Assembly: GCA_025504975.1 (NCBI GenBank)
Contig: JANUWI010000002.1
Span: forward strand, 124,001 to 188,000
Length of the DNA stretch: 64,000 nucleotides
Reading direction: 5' to 3'
DNA from: Plenodomus lindquistii
Lineage: Eukaryota > Ascomycota > Dothideomycetes > Pleosporales > Leptosphaeriaceae
Under the pieces are notes generated by a model. That model was not told the DNA's origin. It searched no databases and was given only the letters and a program-made list of their open reading frames with translations. The position numbers and the translations under genes were made by a program. Of the stretch, positions 23,273 through 33,198 are shown one piece after another. Positions within the stretch are counted from its first letter, which is position 1. Each line of letters opens with the position of its first letter.

Positions 23273-24720
23273 ATGCGTTTCCCTGCTTTTGTAGCTGCGG
23301 CGGCAGCCATCACGACCGTCGTTGCTCAAGATGTCACGGCTTCGGCGACAGACTGCACCACTCGATTTGGATACTATCCTCTTCCCACGGGCACTGCGGG
23401 GACAGCAGCAGTACCTACGTGGTATAGGTTCATCACGTCCACACATCTCTTCAGTGTCGTTTCCACGGTCCATGATACGGTGACTTTAACCCCAGACGCA
23501 ACGACATTCGTGGACATCCAGACCACCACCACCACTATTGTCACAACAACGACTTCCATCCCCGCTGCCGTCACCGTCCCCACCCCTGAAGGCTTCAGCC
23601 CCTTGATCGCAGTCAGCACTCCCGTTGTCACTGGTATATCTCGTGTGAAGCGCGAGATTGCCGGCCGCGACGCCCACGACCTCGGTCTATTCAAGCGCCA
23701 GACGGCCGTCAACCACACCGGCGGCTTCATCGTTGACAGAACCGGCAATGCCACCACTCTCAACCGCAAATTCGTTCTCCGTGTCGACTGCGAGGTCACT
23801 GTCGACGTCAACCGTACTTCCGTCACTGTGGTCACTGGGCTCCCCGAGACAGTGCTCATTGCGCCTGCGACTGCCATTTCGCTGTCCACGACTACAGTCA
23901 GCAGCACGCAGACTGTTACCGAGATTCAGCCCGCAGCGACCATCTACCAAGCATGCCAGGCCAACAACGTTGGTAAGTTGATCGACGTTTACATTTTATA
24001 GCACCGAGTTTGATGTCTGGGAAATGAAACACCATAGCTGACAAGGATGAAAATAGTAAACTCCATCATCGACTACGACGGCAACCTCCTCGTCTTCGAC
24101 CGCGTGACATACCGCCCCGCCCAAGGCTGGCCCATTGAAAACGAACTAGTCGTTGACAAGACATCTGGTGTAGACTGCTGCATTGCATGCCAGACAACTG
24201 TACGTTACCACCCGCCCCCATCCTATCCACCACCAAAGCTAACCACTTGACCCCTCCCCACCAGCCCAACTGCGCAGGCTCCTTCCACGTCCCCTCAATG
24301 CAACAATGTCACCTCCGCCTCACCCAACCCCCAGCCGCCCTCCCAATCGCCGGAAACACCTCCCTCCCCCTCCCCTTCCTCCCCTCCGCATCCTCCGCCC
24401 TCCCCTACGCCACACTAAACTCCACATACGGCTACCCCACCGCCTCAGGCTCAGGCCTCAGCCTCATCCCCAGCGGCATCGTCGCGGTCCCACTCCCGCT
24501 CCCCCTCTCAACAGGCACACCATCCCCCATCCGCAACAGCAACACCACCTGCGGCATGGGCAGTCTAAGCACGTACCTCGGTACTATCCAGGGTCAGGAA
24601 GACTTCCCGATTCAGTATGCGTTGGCGTTTAGTAATGGGCCTTGTGGGAGGATGAGCGTTTGGCCGATTAATGTGGATGAGCAGAGGGATAATAGTTTGG
24701 AGTTTAGGAGGAGGGTTTAG
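23273..24720 (+). CDS. Secreted Ser/Thr-rich cell-wall-type protein with PAN/apple-like Cys segment
   Basis: Three exons (23273-23972, 24057-24199, 24265-24720) give about 432 residues; introns are 84 and 65 bp. A signal peptide is clear (MRFPAFVAAAAAITTVVA). The mature protein has Thr/Val-rich stretches (TTTTTIVTTTTS) expected to be O-glycosylated. Two dibasic KR sites, SRVKR and GLFKR, lie 14 residues apart around 125-141 and look like Kex2 sites. A segment with QACQANNVVNSI, DCCIACQTT and PNCAGSF resembles the PAN/apple-like module of fungal wall proteins. A Pro/Ser/Leu-rich C-terminal region follows, ending in a short conserved-looking part (CGRMSVWPINVDEQR). No transmembrane segment or GPI signal is obvious at the C-terminus. 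Role unknown; extracellular or wall location is inferred. Confidence 0.82.
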
Positions 24721-27331
24721 ATGGGGGTGTGGATGTTGTGGGGTTGGAAGGAAGAGGGGAAGGAAATGGGAATGAGGATGCGGGTGCGGGGGTGTAGTAG
24801 ATTGGCAGGATGGGATGGGGGATGGAATTGGAGAGGGCAAGGGGTGTTGAGTGTTGAGTGTTTGGTTTTTCGTGTCCATGTCACTCGTTTTTTTTTAAAC
24901 CCTTCTGGACCAAATTGTTGTTGTTTTTCCCAAAGTTTTTACTTGCGGGAGTGACGAGGGCGCGATTTTGATTTTTTTTTGCGGCAGTTTTGCAAAGCTG
25001 TTGTAGTTTTTTTTTTTTTTACTCTTTCTTCTTCAACTTATTTAGACTTTTAGTTCCATGACGATGGCTAGGTCGTTAGGGACGTTTTTTTTTAGGGAAT
25101 TAAAAAATTGTTTGCTTGGGATTTTTTGATGCTGTTTATCGTTTGTTGTTGGTGTGGTGATGGCTGACGGCTTTTGTGTTATGGTATACTACTTCTATGG
25201 TAGGTACGTATACGAATCTTGCGCCATTTTAGAATTCCCAGCTGCCCAGGCATGACTACCATTATATTATATGATAGATGACGAGGCACATGTACATGGA
25301 AGAGTGGAGATGCATCTACTAATCTATTAAAACTCGACTCTGATTCCGGCAACCGCGTACCAAGCTAAAAATACAAGACTGTTAAGCTGAGAACCTAAGC
25401 CTAGCAGTAAATATCTTCTACAATTCATGACCGATCAAAGCTAGTGACAAAATGTCTATACCAATCAATTCACACAAAAAGCATAAGAAGTTGAGTGTTC
25501 CCCTTCAATGAGATGGAAAGTCGGCACGGTCTTGGCTAAATCGACGATCACGGCAAGAATTAAGCATCCCGAGCCGCGTGTTGAGCATTCGCGGATCCCT
25601 AGGATCAAGATCAGAGCCAGGCAGCCCAGCCCCACCACAGCCATTGAATTGACGGAGGGTGCTCCGCGGCGCCAATTTGGCTTAGTGTTCGCTTAACATT
25701 TCAGGTTTTCTATGTATAACACCGTTGTACCGTAGACGGCTTGCTTTGGTCTAGTTTTGCAATGAGTCGAGCAGTGATGTACGTGGGCCGTGTTTACATG
25801 CGGGAGAGGTGCATGCATGATGGCAGATTGGTGGGGTAGGAGGTAGCAAGGCAAAGACACGGTAGCGAACAAGTGGTGCCATGCACTGCCACTGCCCCTC
25901 GCAGCAGCAAGAAACCGGTAATCTGCTGGCTGCATCGAGGTACCCGACTAGGCTTCTCGGCCCAAAAGCGTGCGAATGGGCAATCCTAATGCCATGTGTG
26001 TCGGCCCAAGAGCGCAGAGATGGGGCATCAGGCAAATTTGAGTTTGCGATGCGATCGCGATGCAGGGGCGGCCAAGTACCGTGCGTGCCCTTTTTTTTGA
26101 CAGTACAGTATGTAAGAGCCGCACGCAGGCAGCGCCGCAGCCACACCGACATGCAAATTTCAAAATGAGGGGGACCGTCATGGTCGATGGTCGAGACTCG
26201 ATGGTCAGTCAGTCACAGGGCAGCTGTGGCTAGCTGGGTGCTAACCAGCGTTGTGCCTGGCTTGTGGTTTCATGCGCCCCATAGTTGGGGCTCGCCCTCT
26301 GCCAGTCAAGTTGCGCGAACTGGCCGCCCTCGCTCGAGAGCCCGAGGCTTAGCAGCGCTGTTAACCACCAGCGTGCAGTCGGGCTCACGCTCTCCAAGCA
26401 GCGGTTTCAGCCGACGCGTCGTGCAGGCGCCTCTGTAGAGGGGTGGCTACTAGTCTAGAGCATAGTAGCCTTGCAGTACTCTAGAGTATGCAAGTGGGAG
26501 ACGGGCGTCGTCCAACGGCTGGTAACAAGCAAGTACAGTGTAGATAGCAGATAGTCAAGAGATAGTCCAGACTCATGACCGTGATTGCATGGCGAACAGC
26601 TGGCTAGCGGCTCTGGCGGCGCGAGGTAGTTCCTGGGGCCTGGTAAGAATGACGCGCCCATCGACCAAGGAACGCGTCGGTCTGGCCGCTCATTGGCCAT
26701 GTTCGCCTGCAACCCCTTGCACCTTCCCTTGCGTTTACATCCGGAAGCCGCCAAGCCAGCGCTGCCAGCTGCAACTGCCTCCCGGCCCTGACTGATCTCT
26801 CCGCTCGTCGCTCGTCGCCCGTCGCTCGTCGCCCACTCCACATGATCGCTGCCCTTCCTCTTCGTTTCTGCTCTGCTTTTGGACGCCCTCCCCGCTGCGC
26901 ATCCCATCCAGAACTATTCGTCTTTCTGCGCTGCTTCTTTTCTTGGCCTGCTGCAGATCTACCGCCCGCCTTTCGTCACAGGTCGCCCATTAGCGCCCTG
27001 TAAGCGAACGGCTCCGCTGCTTCACCCCCATCCGCACAGCTAAAGCCAGCACCACACCGCCCTCAATTGCCCTCCTTATTCACCCCCCAACCAGCATATC
27101 CCTCCGCACATGACACCCACCACCCACCTTCACCTCTCCCCGCGCACTTCTCGATAGCCCGTCATCCACCCACCCGGCTGTCGTCACCGCAATCTCCGTC
27201 AACACCCAAATCGCCGACCGTGCCCAGTAGCTTCGACGGTCCCATTTTGCAAAACTCCACGCGACTTTACGCGTCAAAGCGTCGCGAGAGACTATACAAG
27301 GCTGTTGGAGCCCTTGTTGGTCCCCCTCGCT
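24721..27331. other. Intergenic region upstream of the forkhead gene
   Basis: A 2.6 kb non-coding stretch. The first 400 bases are GT-rich 3' sequence with long T runs (24890-25135). The part from 26100 to 26450 has overlapping open frames on both strands but no recognisable protein. A short GCTCGTCGC-type repeat lies at about 26800-26835. From about 27000 to 27290 the plus strand is very rich in C and CA/CC steps, consistent with a long forkhead 5' leader. Confidence 0.55.
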
Positions 27332-29587
27332 ATGGCTGCAGCGCGTCGACAGCCCTCTATGCAGATTTTTCAGGACCCTGTACAACCGCACAATCACCAC
27401 CAAGTCTCTGCATACGACCCGCGCTACCTGGACGCCTTTGCTTCTGTTACCGACGTGTCCACTGAATCGCACACCCTCCTCGCACCACCACAGGCCTTCT
27501 CCAGCGAAGGCTCACCCCGCAAGCCTCGCCAAGCCTCCAGCTCTCCTCCACCCAGCGCCCTTGTAGAGAAGGGCCTCAACACTGTAAAGCTACCACCGCC
27601 ACAGGAGCAATCCTTCCGGACGGACGCGCTCACAAAGAAAGCGCCATCGCTCCTGGAACAAGAAATGGCCGGAGATCTCCAGTTCTGGCCAAGCATGCCG
27701 TCTCAGATGGACAAAGAAAACGCGTATTTATACCCGGAGCCAGTCATCGCTGGCATGCCAGCTTCAGAACCACCCATGAAGCACGTCATGAAGCGACAAC
27801 TCATGGACACTGCACCATTGCGCGACCGCAGCAAGAAGCAGAAAGCCAAGGAAATCAAGCTGGAAGAGTCAGACGGACCACTACCGGAGCCCGATCAGAT
27901 GCCAAACGTCGAAGACGACGGCAACAAACCTGCCTTTAGTTATGCTCAACTCATTGGTATGGCTATTCTGCGAGCGCAGACTCGCCGCTTGACACTTGCC
28001 CAAATCTACAAATGGATCTCCGAGACATTCGCATTTTACCGAAATTCGCAAGAGACTGGCTGGCAGAACAGCATCCGCCACAATCTCAGCCTTAGCAAGG
28101 CCTTTTCTAAGCAGGAGCGCCCCAAGGACGATCCTGGAAAAGGCCACTACTGGGTCATCAATGCCGGCTTCGAGAAGCAATTCTGCATTGTCAAGCCTGC
28201 TCGCCGACCCACAAATCCCGATGGCTTCGTCTCGAGCTACCCTAGCGATGTGCCACGTCCATCGACGTCAATGTCTGCTAGCTTCCCTCCGATGAGCTCT
28301 ACCAAGGGGTTTGACTCGAGCAAATTTCCCGAAGAGCCCGAGCTTCCCTCGTCAGAGGCCACTATTCCCTGTTCAGACATGGCGGCCCATGATGGGCATG
28401 ATCCTCTGAGCATGCCACCGCCTCGACAAATACCCTCTTCTCCACCTCCCGCCGACATACACTCCTCACCGCCCCCACCTGTCTCGCGCTCACGATCGGT
28501 ACGTGAGGACACCCCCCCTCGCGCTCCTCGATTCCCAAGCAACAGCCGCTCGGGTGGACGACGACGCAAGTTCAACGGCCTGGGTGACAGCGGCTACTAC
28601 TCGTCTATAGAGTCGTCTGCTATCAAAGGCAACCCTCCTGGGCCGTTACTCACATCCGAAGCTGATCTCGATCGCCCAAGCATGAAGCGTGGACGGGCCG
28701 AAGAAGAGATTGCTCGCATTCGTGGCTCATCATACGACTCCCCTTCCAAGGCCAGGCCCTACATGAAGCAGCCCGACAACAGCCATGTCATCTCGTCGCC
28801 CTTCAGACGACCCAACAAGACTGATGGACCCCTCACTCCCGCCATCGTGTTCAAACGCCCTGCCCTTCCTCCTGCGTCTGCCTCACCCAACACCAACCTG
28901 CGCAACCACCGCAACAAGATGCGTGAGCTTGTCGGTGGCTCGCCCGATAAAAGCTTGGCCATGTGGGTGGACACTACGTTCATGGACAACAAGACTTGGA
29001 GCCCAGCGGTCTCCATTCCCAATGACGAGCAGGTCAACTTGGTTGGACACGGATTCGAGAGCACATTCGACATCTTCGGCGACTTCAGCTACAATGAGAG
29101 CCCTATTAAGCGTAGTGCGAAGCGACCCCGTCTGGAGCGTGCCGTCACTACCGGTGGGATACTGGCCGATATCACCAATTCCAAGGGCAACGTGACCAAC
29201 TCGCCTACTCCCAACTGGAAGATGTCATCTTCGTTCCTCAACATTCCCAACTTGTCGCCTGCCAAGAACCTGTCGCCGCTCAAGGCTCCGGTCCTGAAGC
29301 CTCCGACGTCCACCCCAGTACTAGAGTTCTCGCTACCAAGCCCCACCAAGGAGAATGGCCGCACGAACATGGGTCCTCCACAGTCGTTCCATGTACCCGC
29401 CAAGGCAACACAAGATGATGATGACATATTCCATCTTCTACACAGTGATGAGTCTGAGCCCGGCATCGATCTTCTACAAGGCTTTGAGAAGATTGGAGCT
29501 AGAACCTCCGCCGTCGCCCCCAATGGCTCACCTCAGAAGAAGACTTCCAGGCTAGGCCTGACCCGCAGCTCGACTTCTCGATTCTAG
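27332..29587 (+). CDS. Forkhead transcription factor, Hcm1/Sep1-like (no FHA domain)
   Basis: A single exon of about 751 residues. The forkhead domain lies at about 198-285 with the standard order: KPAFSYAQLIGMAI, LTLAQIYKWI, the recognition helix WQNSIRHNLSLSKAF, then GKGHYWVI. No FHA domain precedes it, which separates it from the Fkh1/Fkh2 group and suggests the Hcm1/Sep1 branch that controls periodic cell-cycle genes; the branch assignment is inferred. The remainder is disordered, with many SP and TP sites suited to CDK phosphorylation and a basic KRSAKRPRLER patch that may be a nuclear signal. The ATG at 27332 is the first in frame after the C-rich leader. Confidence 0.9.
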   Translation: MAAARRQPSMQIFQDPVQPHNHHQVSAYDPRYLDAFASVTDVSTESHTLLAPPQAFSSEGSPRKPRQASSSPPPSALVEKGLNTVKLPPPQEQSFRTDALTKKAPSLLEQEMAGDLQFWPSMPSQMDKENAYLYPEPVIAGMPASEPPMKHVMKRQLMDTAPLRDRSKKQKAKEIKLEESDGPLPEPDQMPNVEDDGNKPAFSYAQLIGMAILRAQTRRLTLAQIYKWISETFAFYRNSQETGWQNSIRHNLSLSKAFSKQERPKDDPGKGHYWVINAGFEKQFCIVKPARRPTNPDGFVSSYPSDVPRPSTSMSASFPPMSSTKGFDSSKFPEEPELPSSEATIPCSDMAAHDGHDPLSMPPPRQIPSSPPPADIHSSPPPPVSRSRSVREDTPPRAPRFPSNSRSGGRRRKFNGLGDSGYYSSIESSAIKGNPPGPLLTSEADLDRPSMKRGRAEEEIARIRGSSYDSPSKARPYMKQPDNSHVISSPFRRPNKTDGPLTPAIVFKRPALPPASASPNTNLRNHRNKMRELVGGSPDKSLAMWVDTTFMDNKTWSPAVSIPNDEQVNLVGHGFESTFDIFGDFSYNESPIKRSAKRPRLERAVTTGGILADITNSKGNVTNSPTPNWKMSSSFLNIPNLSPAKNLSPLKAPVLKPPTSTPVLEFSLPSPTKENGRTNMGPPQSFHVPAKATQDDDDIFHLLHSDESEPGIDLLQGFEKIGARTSAVAPNGSPQKKTSRLGLTRSSTSRF

Positions 29588-31949
29588 ATGACGACTTCTA
29601 TACCTTACCTCTACACTTCGACCATTGATCTTGGACATAGCCTCGAAGGCCTTGGATATATCTCCCCCTTCTTGATACCCATCTTGTCATGTCGACTGGC
29701 ACCGATACCATCTCCGGTACACCGTACCTTTGCATCAGATCAACACTTCACCGACCCCATTCGGATCGTCCCTATTGGACAGTCCCGCCATAACGATGTC
29801 ACGACAACACGATACCCACGAAAGCAACGGCTGGCCCTCCTCTTAACGTACCAATATATTCTCCATGTTGGCACACTCGGCGTTGAATCAGCAAAGTGGC
29901 TACGTGGGCCGTCACGCAAACACTTGCGCGTTTTTGATCATCAATCCTTGTATACCCCCTTAGCGTCTTTGATTACTTATTGTTTTATTTTGAGAAGCGT
30001 ATGCGAAAGTGAAGTCGTAATGATATTTTATTTTGGGGAGAGAGACGGTTGGCGGGCATGAATGACGTTGACGCGACATATGCGACTACGGCTGTATGAA
30101 GTGTGTCTGGGTTTCGTTCTTTTTAAGTATTTGAGTAGAAGCGATAGGTAATATATATTTTAGTGTCTCTTTATTATTGGGTATGAGTCTGTCTATCTAC
30201 TGAGGTGACGATGAAATTGCTGCAGTCCCGAATCGACCTACTGGGTTCAAAACTAAAACCGTCTCGTAGAATGCCTAGATGGTGTGTTCTGGCGCTGGTT
30301 TCACGCTTGACATGCCACACATGACATAATATTCCCCATATACGTACGTACATGTACGCAAAACCTCCATGCCATACGTTAAGTCTCCTGAATCTAATCT
30401 CATCTCAGAATCACTCCTCGTGCGACCACAAGAATACCTACCTCCATCCGACTCCCGAATAAATCTAATTCAAAGTCGAAATTAAAAAAAAAAAAGAGAG
30501 AAAAATTGCAAAATAGGTAATTGTTTATTACTTGAGAATAGAGTGAGTATTGGTATCTATCTGCGCATAATGTTAATTTTTCTGCATGTTTTAATAGTAG
30601 AGGGTTTTTTTTTAGTGTAGTATTCATGGGATATGCGGATGCTAAGAGCAGTAGATATACGCAAGTAAATGCGTGCGCGGGTTAAGGTAAGGTAAATGGA
30701 TTAGTATAACAATTTATTTTTTGTTTCTCGGTGCGAAAATGTGTGTGATGTTAATGTTAAATGCTAATAATATATACAGGGTTAGTAATGAGATATGAGA
30801 TTGATGGTTAGTAGATCTAAATCTGCATAATACGAGTTCTAGTGGAGGTTTTTTTTTTCTTTAAGTAATGCGCGTGAGTGAGAATAGATAGTAGCGTGCG
30901 AGTGCCAGAGACGTGTGGGTTAGGGCACTAAACATGTAGAAGATGGGATGCAGACATGTTAGGAGATGTAATTTTGTTTAAACAGTGTTGTTGGTCACAT
31001 TGCTCTAGTTTAAAACTTGGTTGTAAAAAATAAAAGAAGGAGGGATAGGTGTAGTGCTAGTAAGAGTTCTTAAGTAAATAGTTGTGCTGTGGCAAAGCAC
31101 AAATAGGTAGGTGTTGTTAGCGGTGTATATGACTTTTTATAAGCGCGAAGACATTTTAATACGTGTAGAGATGTGGCTTTGAATCGTAGGTATAGAGCGA
31201 AATTAAGTAGTGGATGGTATATCATGTTGGTGACAAAGAGTACGTTGATGGTGTTGTATGATATAATGGTTTGGAGAACTCATGCTGGTAGTTATGGGAA
31301 CTTGATTGTATTGCGGAAACGAGTTCAAATTCGAATGCGATCCTTGCATTGCGTCTTCTCCTATTCCCAAGTCAATTTAGTGTTGCTTGGAGCTGTGGTG
31401 GAATATGCAGGCGTGGACACAAGGTGCGCATTCTAGCAATCGCATCCTTGTAACCCGTTCTAACAATCACAGTAACGTTTGCGCATGTCCACCGGCATAG
31501 TGCTTAAATATCTTGTGCGAGAACATCCTTGGTTTAAGTAGACTTGTGACTGAATTTTATGAGCAGTTTGAAAGCACCGTTATGCGTTTGGCGTGCGCGT
31601 TAGAACTTTAGGAATCAAAAGTTTGAGAGACTTAGGCTCGTATCCATTTTAAACAGGGACGAAATGGTAACACAGCCGTTACATGTACCGACAATGATGT
31701 GTGTCTAATGCTAGAGAAGTTGATTTACACTTCTGTTACACCGGTTGCGGTACCCTTCTGTTACCTTCCTAGCCTCATTGCACAGCACAATAGCATTGAT
31801 ACGCGATAACATCAGGTATTAGAAGCGCTGTTCCTATCGTCCCCTTGATACATCTCCCTGGTACTTTTCGACATTCCAGCACGTTCCAGACAACAAACTG
31901 AAGGTAATCATGACCGTCCGCGGAGGAGAAATCGCACAACGCCACGCAT
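29588..31949. other. Long gene-poor AT-rich stretch
   Basis: About 2.4 kb without a supported gene. From roughly 30500 to 31300 the plus strand has clearly more G than C and many TAG/TAA/GTA steps. Several poly-A or poly-T runs occur (30483-30495, 30606-30613, 30848-30858). It could be an extended forkhead 3' UTR, an unannotated non-coding RNA or decayed repeat DNA; the sequence alone does not decide. Confidence 0.5.
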
Positions 31950-32720
31950 ACGTTTCCTGGCCAATGAGCTCTTCGAACTTGCGCCATCTTACCGGTCAGC
32001 AAAATCACCCTGGTAAGATGCATAAATTATCTTACGTGTCCGATGACACGAGCAGTCTTGGGTGGGAGAGCCGCGATGGCCTTGTTTTTTCATGCATCAC
32101 TTAACTCGCAGATATCTCCCAAGCATACGATGATACCAGCGCAAGATGAATTGACTCAGGATTCGAGAGACCAGACTATGGTTTGCTCGCCGCTGGAGAG
32201 TGATGAGATTGGGCCGATTTGGCTTTTCCTAGATATCGCTGTTAGCGCCGAGCAGATAGACGCTGCCCATTGAAGGCCGCTGCATCTAATTCCGGAGAAA
32301 TTGGAGATTCTGTGGATTTGATGACTTGTGACTTGCTAGCAGCGTTTGTACAAGCCTGGCTTCATCTATCCAATGTGTGTGTCAGAAAAAGTGTAGCATC
32401 AGGTTTGTACTTGTGTGTATGGCCTCACTGTACTCTTTGAGCGTTTTGCGAATGCTAATAATTGTTTGCCATTGATCTGGACATCCGTCGGCCGCTTCGA
32501 GCGACCCCTGTAGCGTCTGTCAGTCTGAATCGTAAATCGTTCGCTTTGGGTGATTTAAATCTGCATCTGCTTTCGAATGTCTTTGTAAGTGCAGCTCCAA
32601 GCTTGTCAACTCTGCTTGTAGATACAAAAGACTCTGGACGTTCAGGGTGCCGAAGCGTCGGAAAATGGCGACCTCTGGGTGGCCGCCCATCAAAGCAGCG
32701 TGTTTGGTATAACCAGACAT
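31950..32720 (-). pseudogene. Decayed DUF6594 family gene
   Basis: From an ATG at 32720 the minus strand reads a DUF6594-like N-terminus (HPEVAIFRRFGTLNVQSLLYLQAEL). The same frame continues for about 200 codons through stops at 32520-32522 (TGA), 32382-32384 (TGA), 32286-32288 (TAG) and 32229-32231 (TAG), to a TGA at 32097. Recognisable family pieces remain between the stops: IRKTLKEYSEAI, LQFLRN, MQRPSMGSVYLLGANSDI and SQFILRWYHRM. At three of the stops the family normally has Trp (after YDSD, LRN and NSDI), so TGG appears to have become TGA or TAG. Beyond 32097 the hydrophobic C-terminus expected of the family is only faintly recognisable. The two TAG changes fit the RIP context (CpA to TpA on the opposite strand). 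Confidence 0.75.
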
Positions 32721-33198
32721 GCTTAGGTATATCGTCTTGGAGTAAATGAAGTGATGGCTAAGCTACAAATCTAGGCTTCCAGGATACTAGGCGCCCTTAT
32801 ATGTATAACTTGTATGGATCCCCAAGGCTGGGTCTTATTGCTCTAGTCGGACACGTCATGGATGCGTTAGCGAGGCCTGAAGCGTTCACCGGTACAGTTG
32901 CTAACAAGCTGTACAAGTCACTCTTTAAGTTCACATACCAACTTCCAGGGGTATCTAGTAAAATGGTCAAGAGGCTACAGTGTGTAAATGAACGCTGTTG
33001 TAATTATCGTTGTGTTAGATAGTCCTGTTCCATGTCCAGGGGAGCATCCCAACATGATCGTGTTCAATCTTGTTCACACAAAAGCCAAAGAGGCGCTCCT
33101 TCTACTCTGATGACATAGCATTGAAAGGAGGATACTACCTTTGCCTGTTAATTTCAGCTGTGTTATTTCTCATCCATGGAGGGGCCCCATTGGGCCCA
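32721..33198. other. Intergenic region
   Basis: About 480 bp between the DUF6594 remnant and the 3' end of the zinc-cluster/HMG gene. No feature is recognised. Confidence 0.5.

Noticed and set aside
25751..26907. Several open frames upstream of the forkhead gene
   Set aside because: They overlap on opposite strands and have no recognisable content; more likely leader and promoter DNA.
31321..31345. GTTCAAATTC word resembling a tRNA B box
   Set aside because: No matching A box or cloverleaf could be drawn around it.
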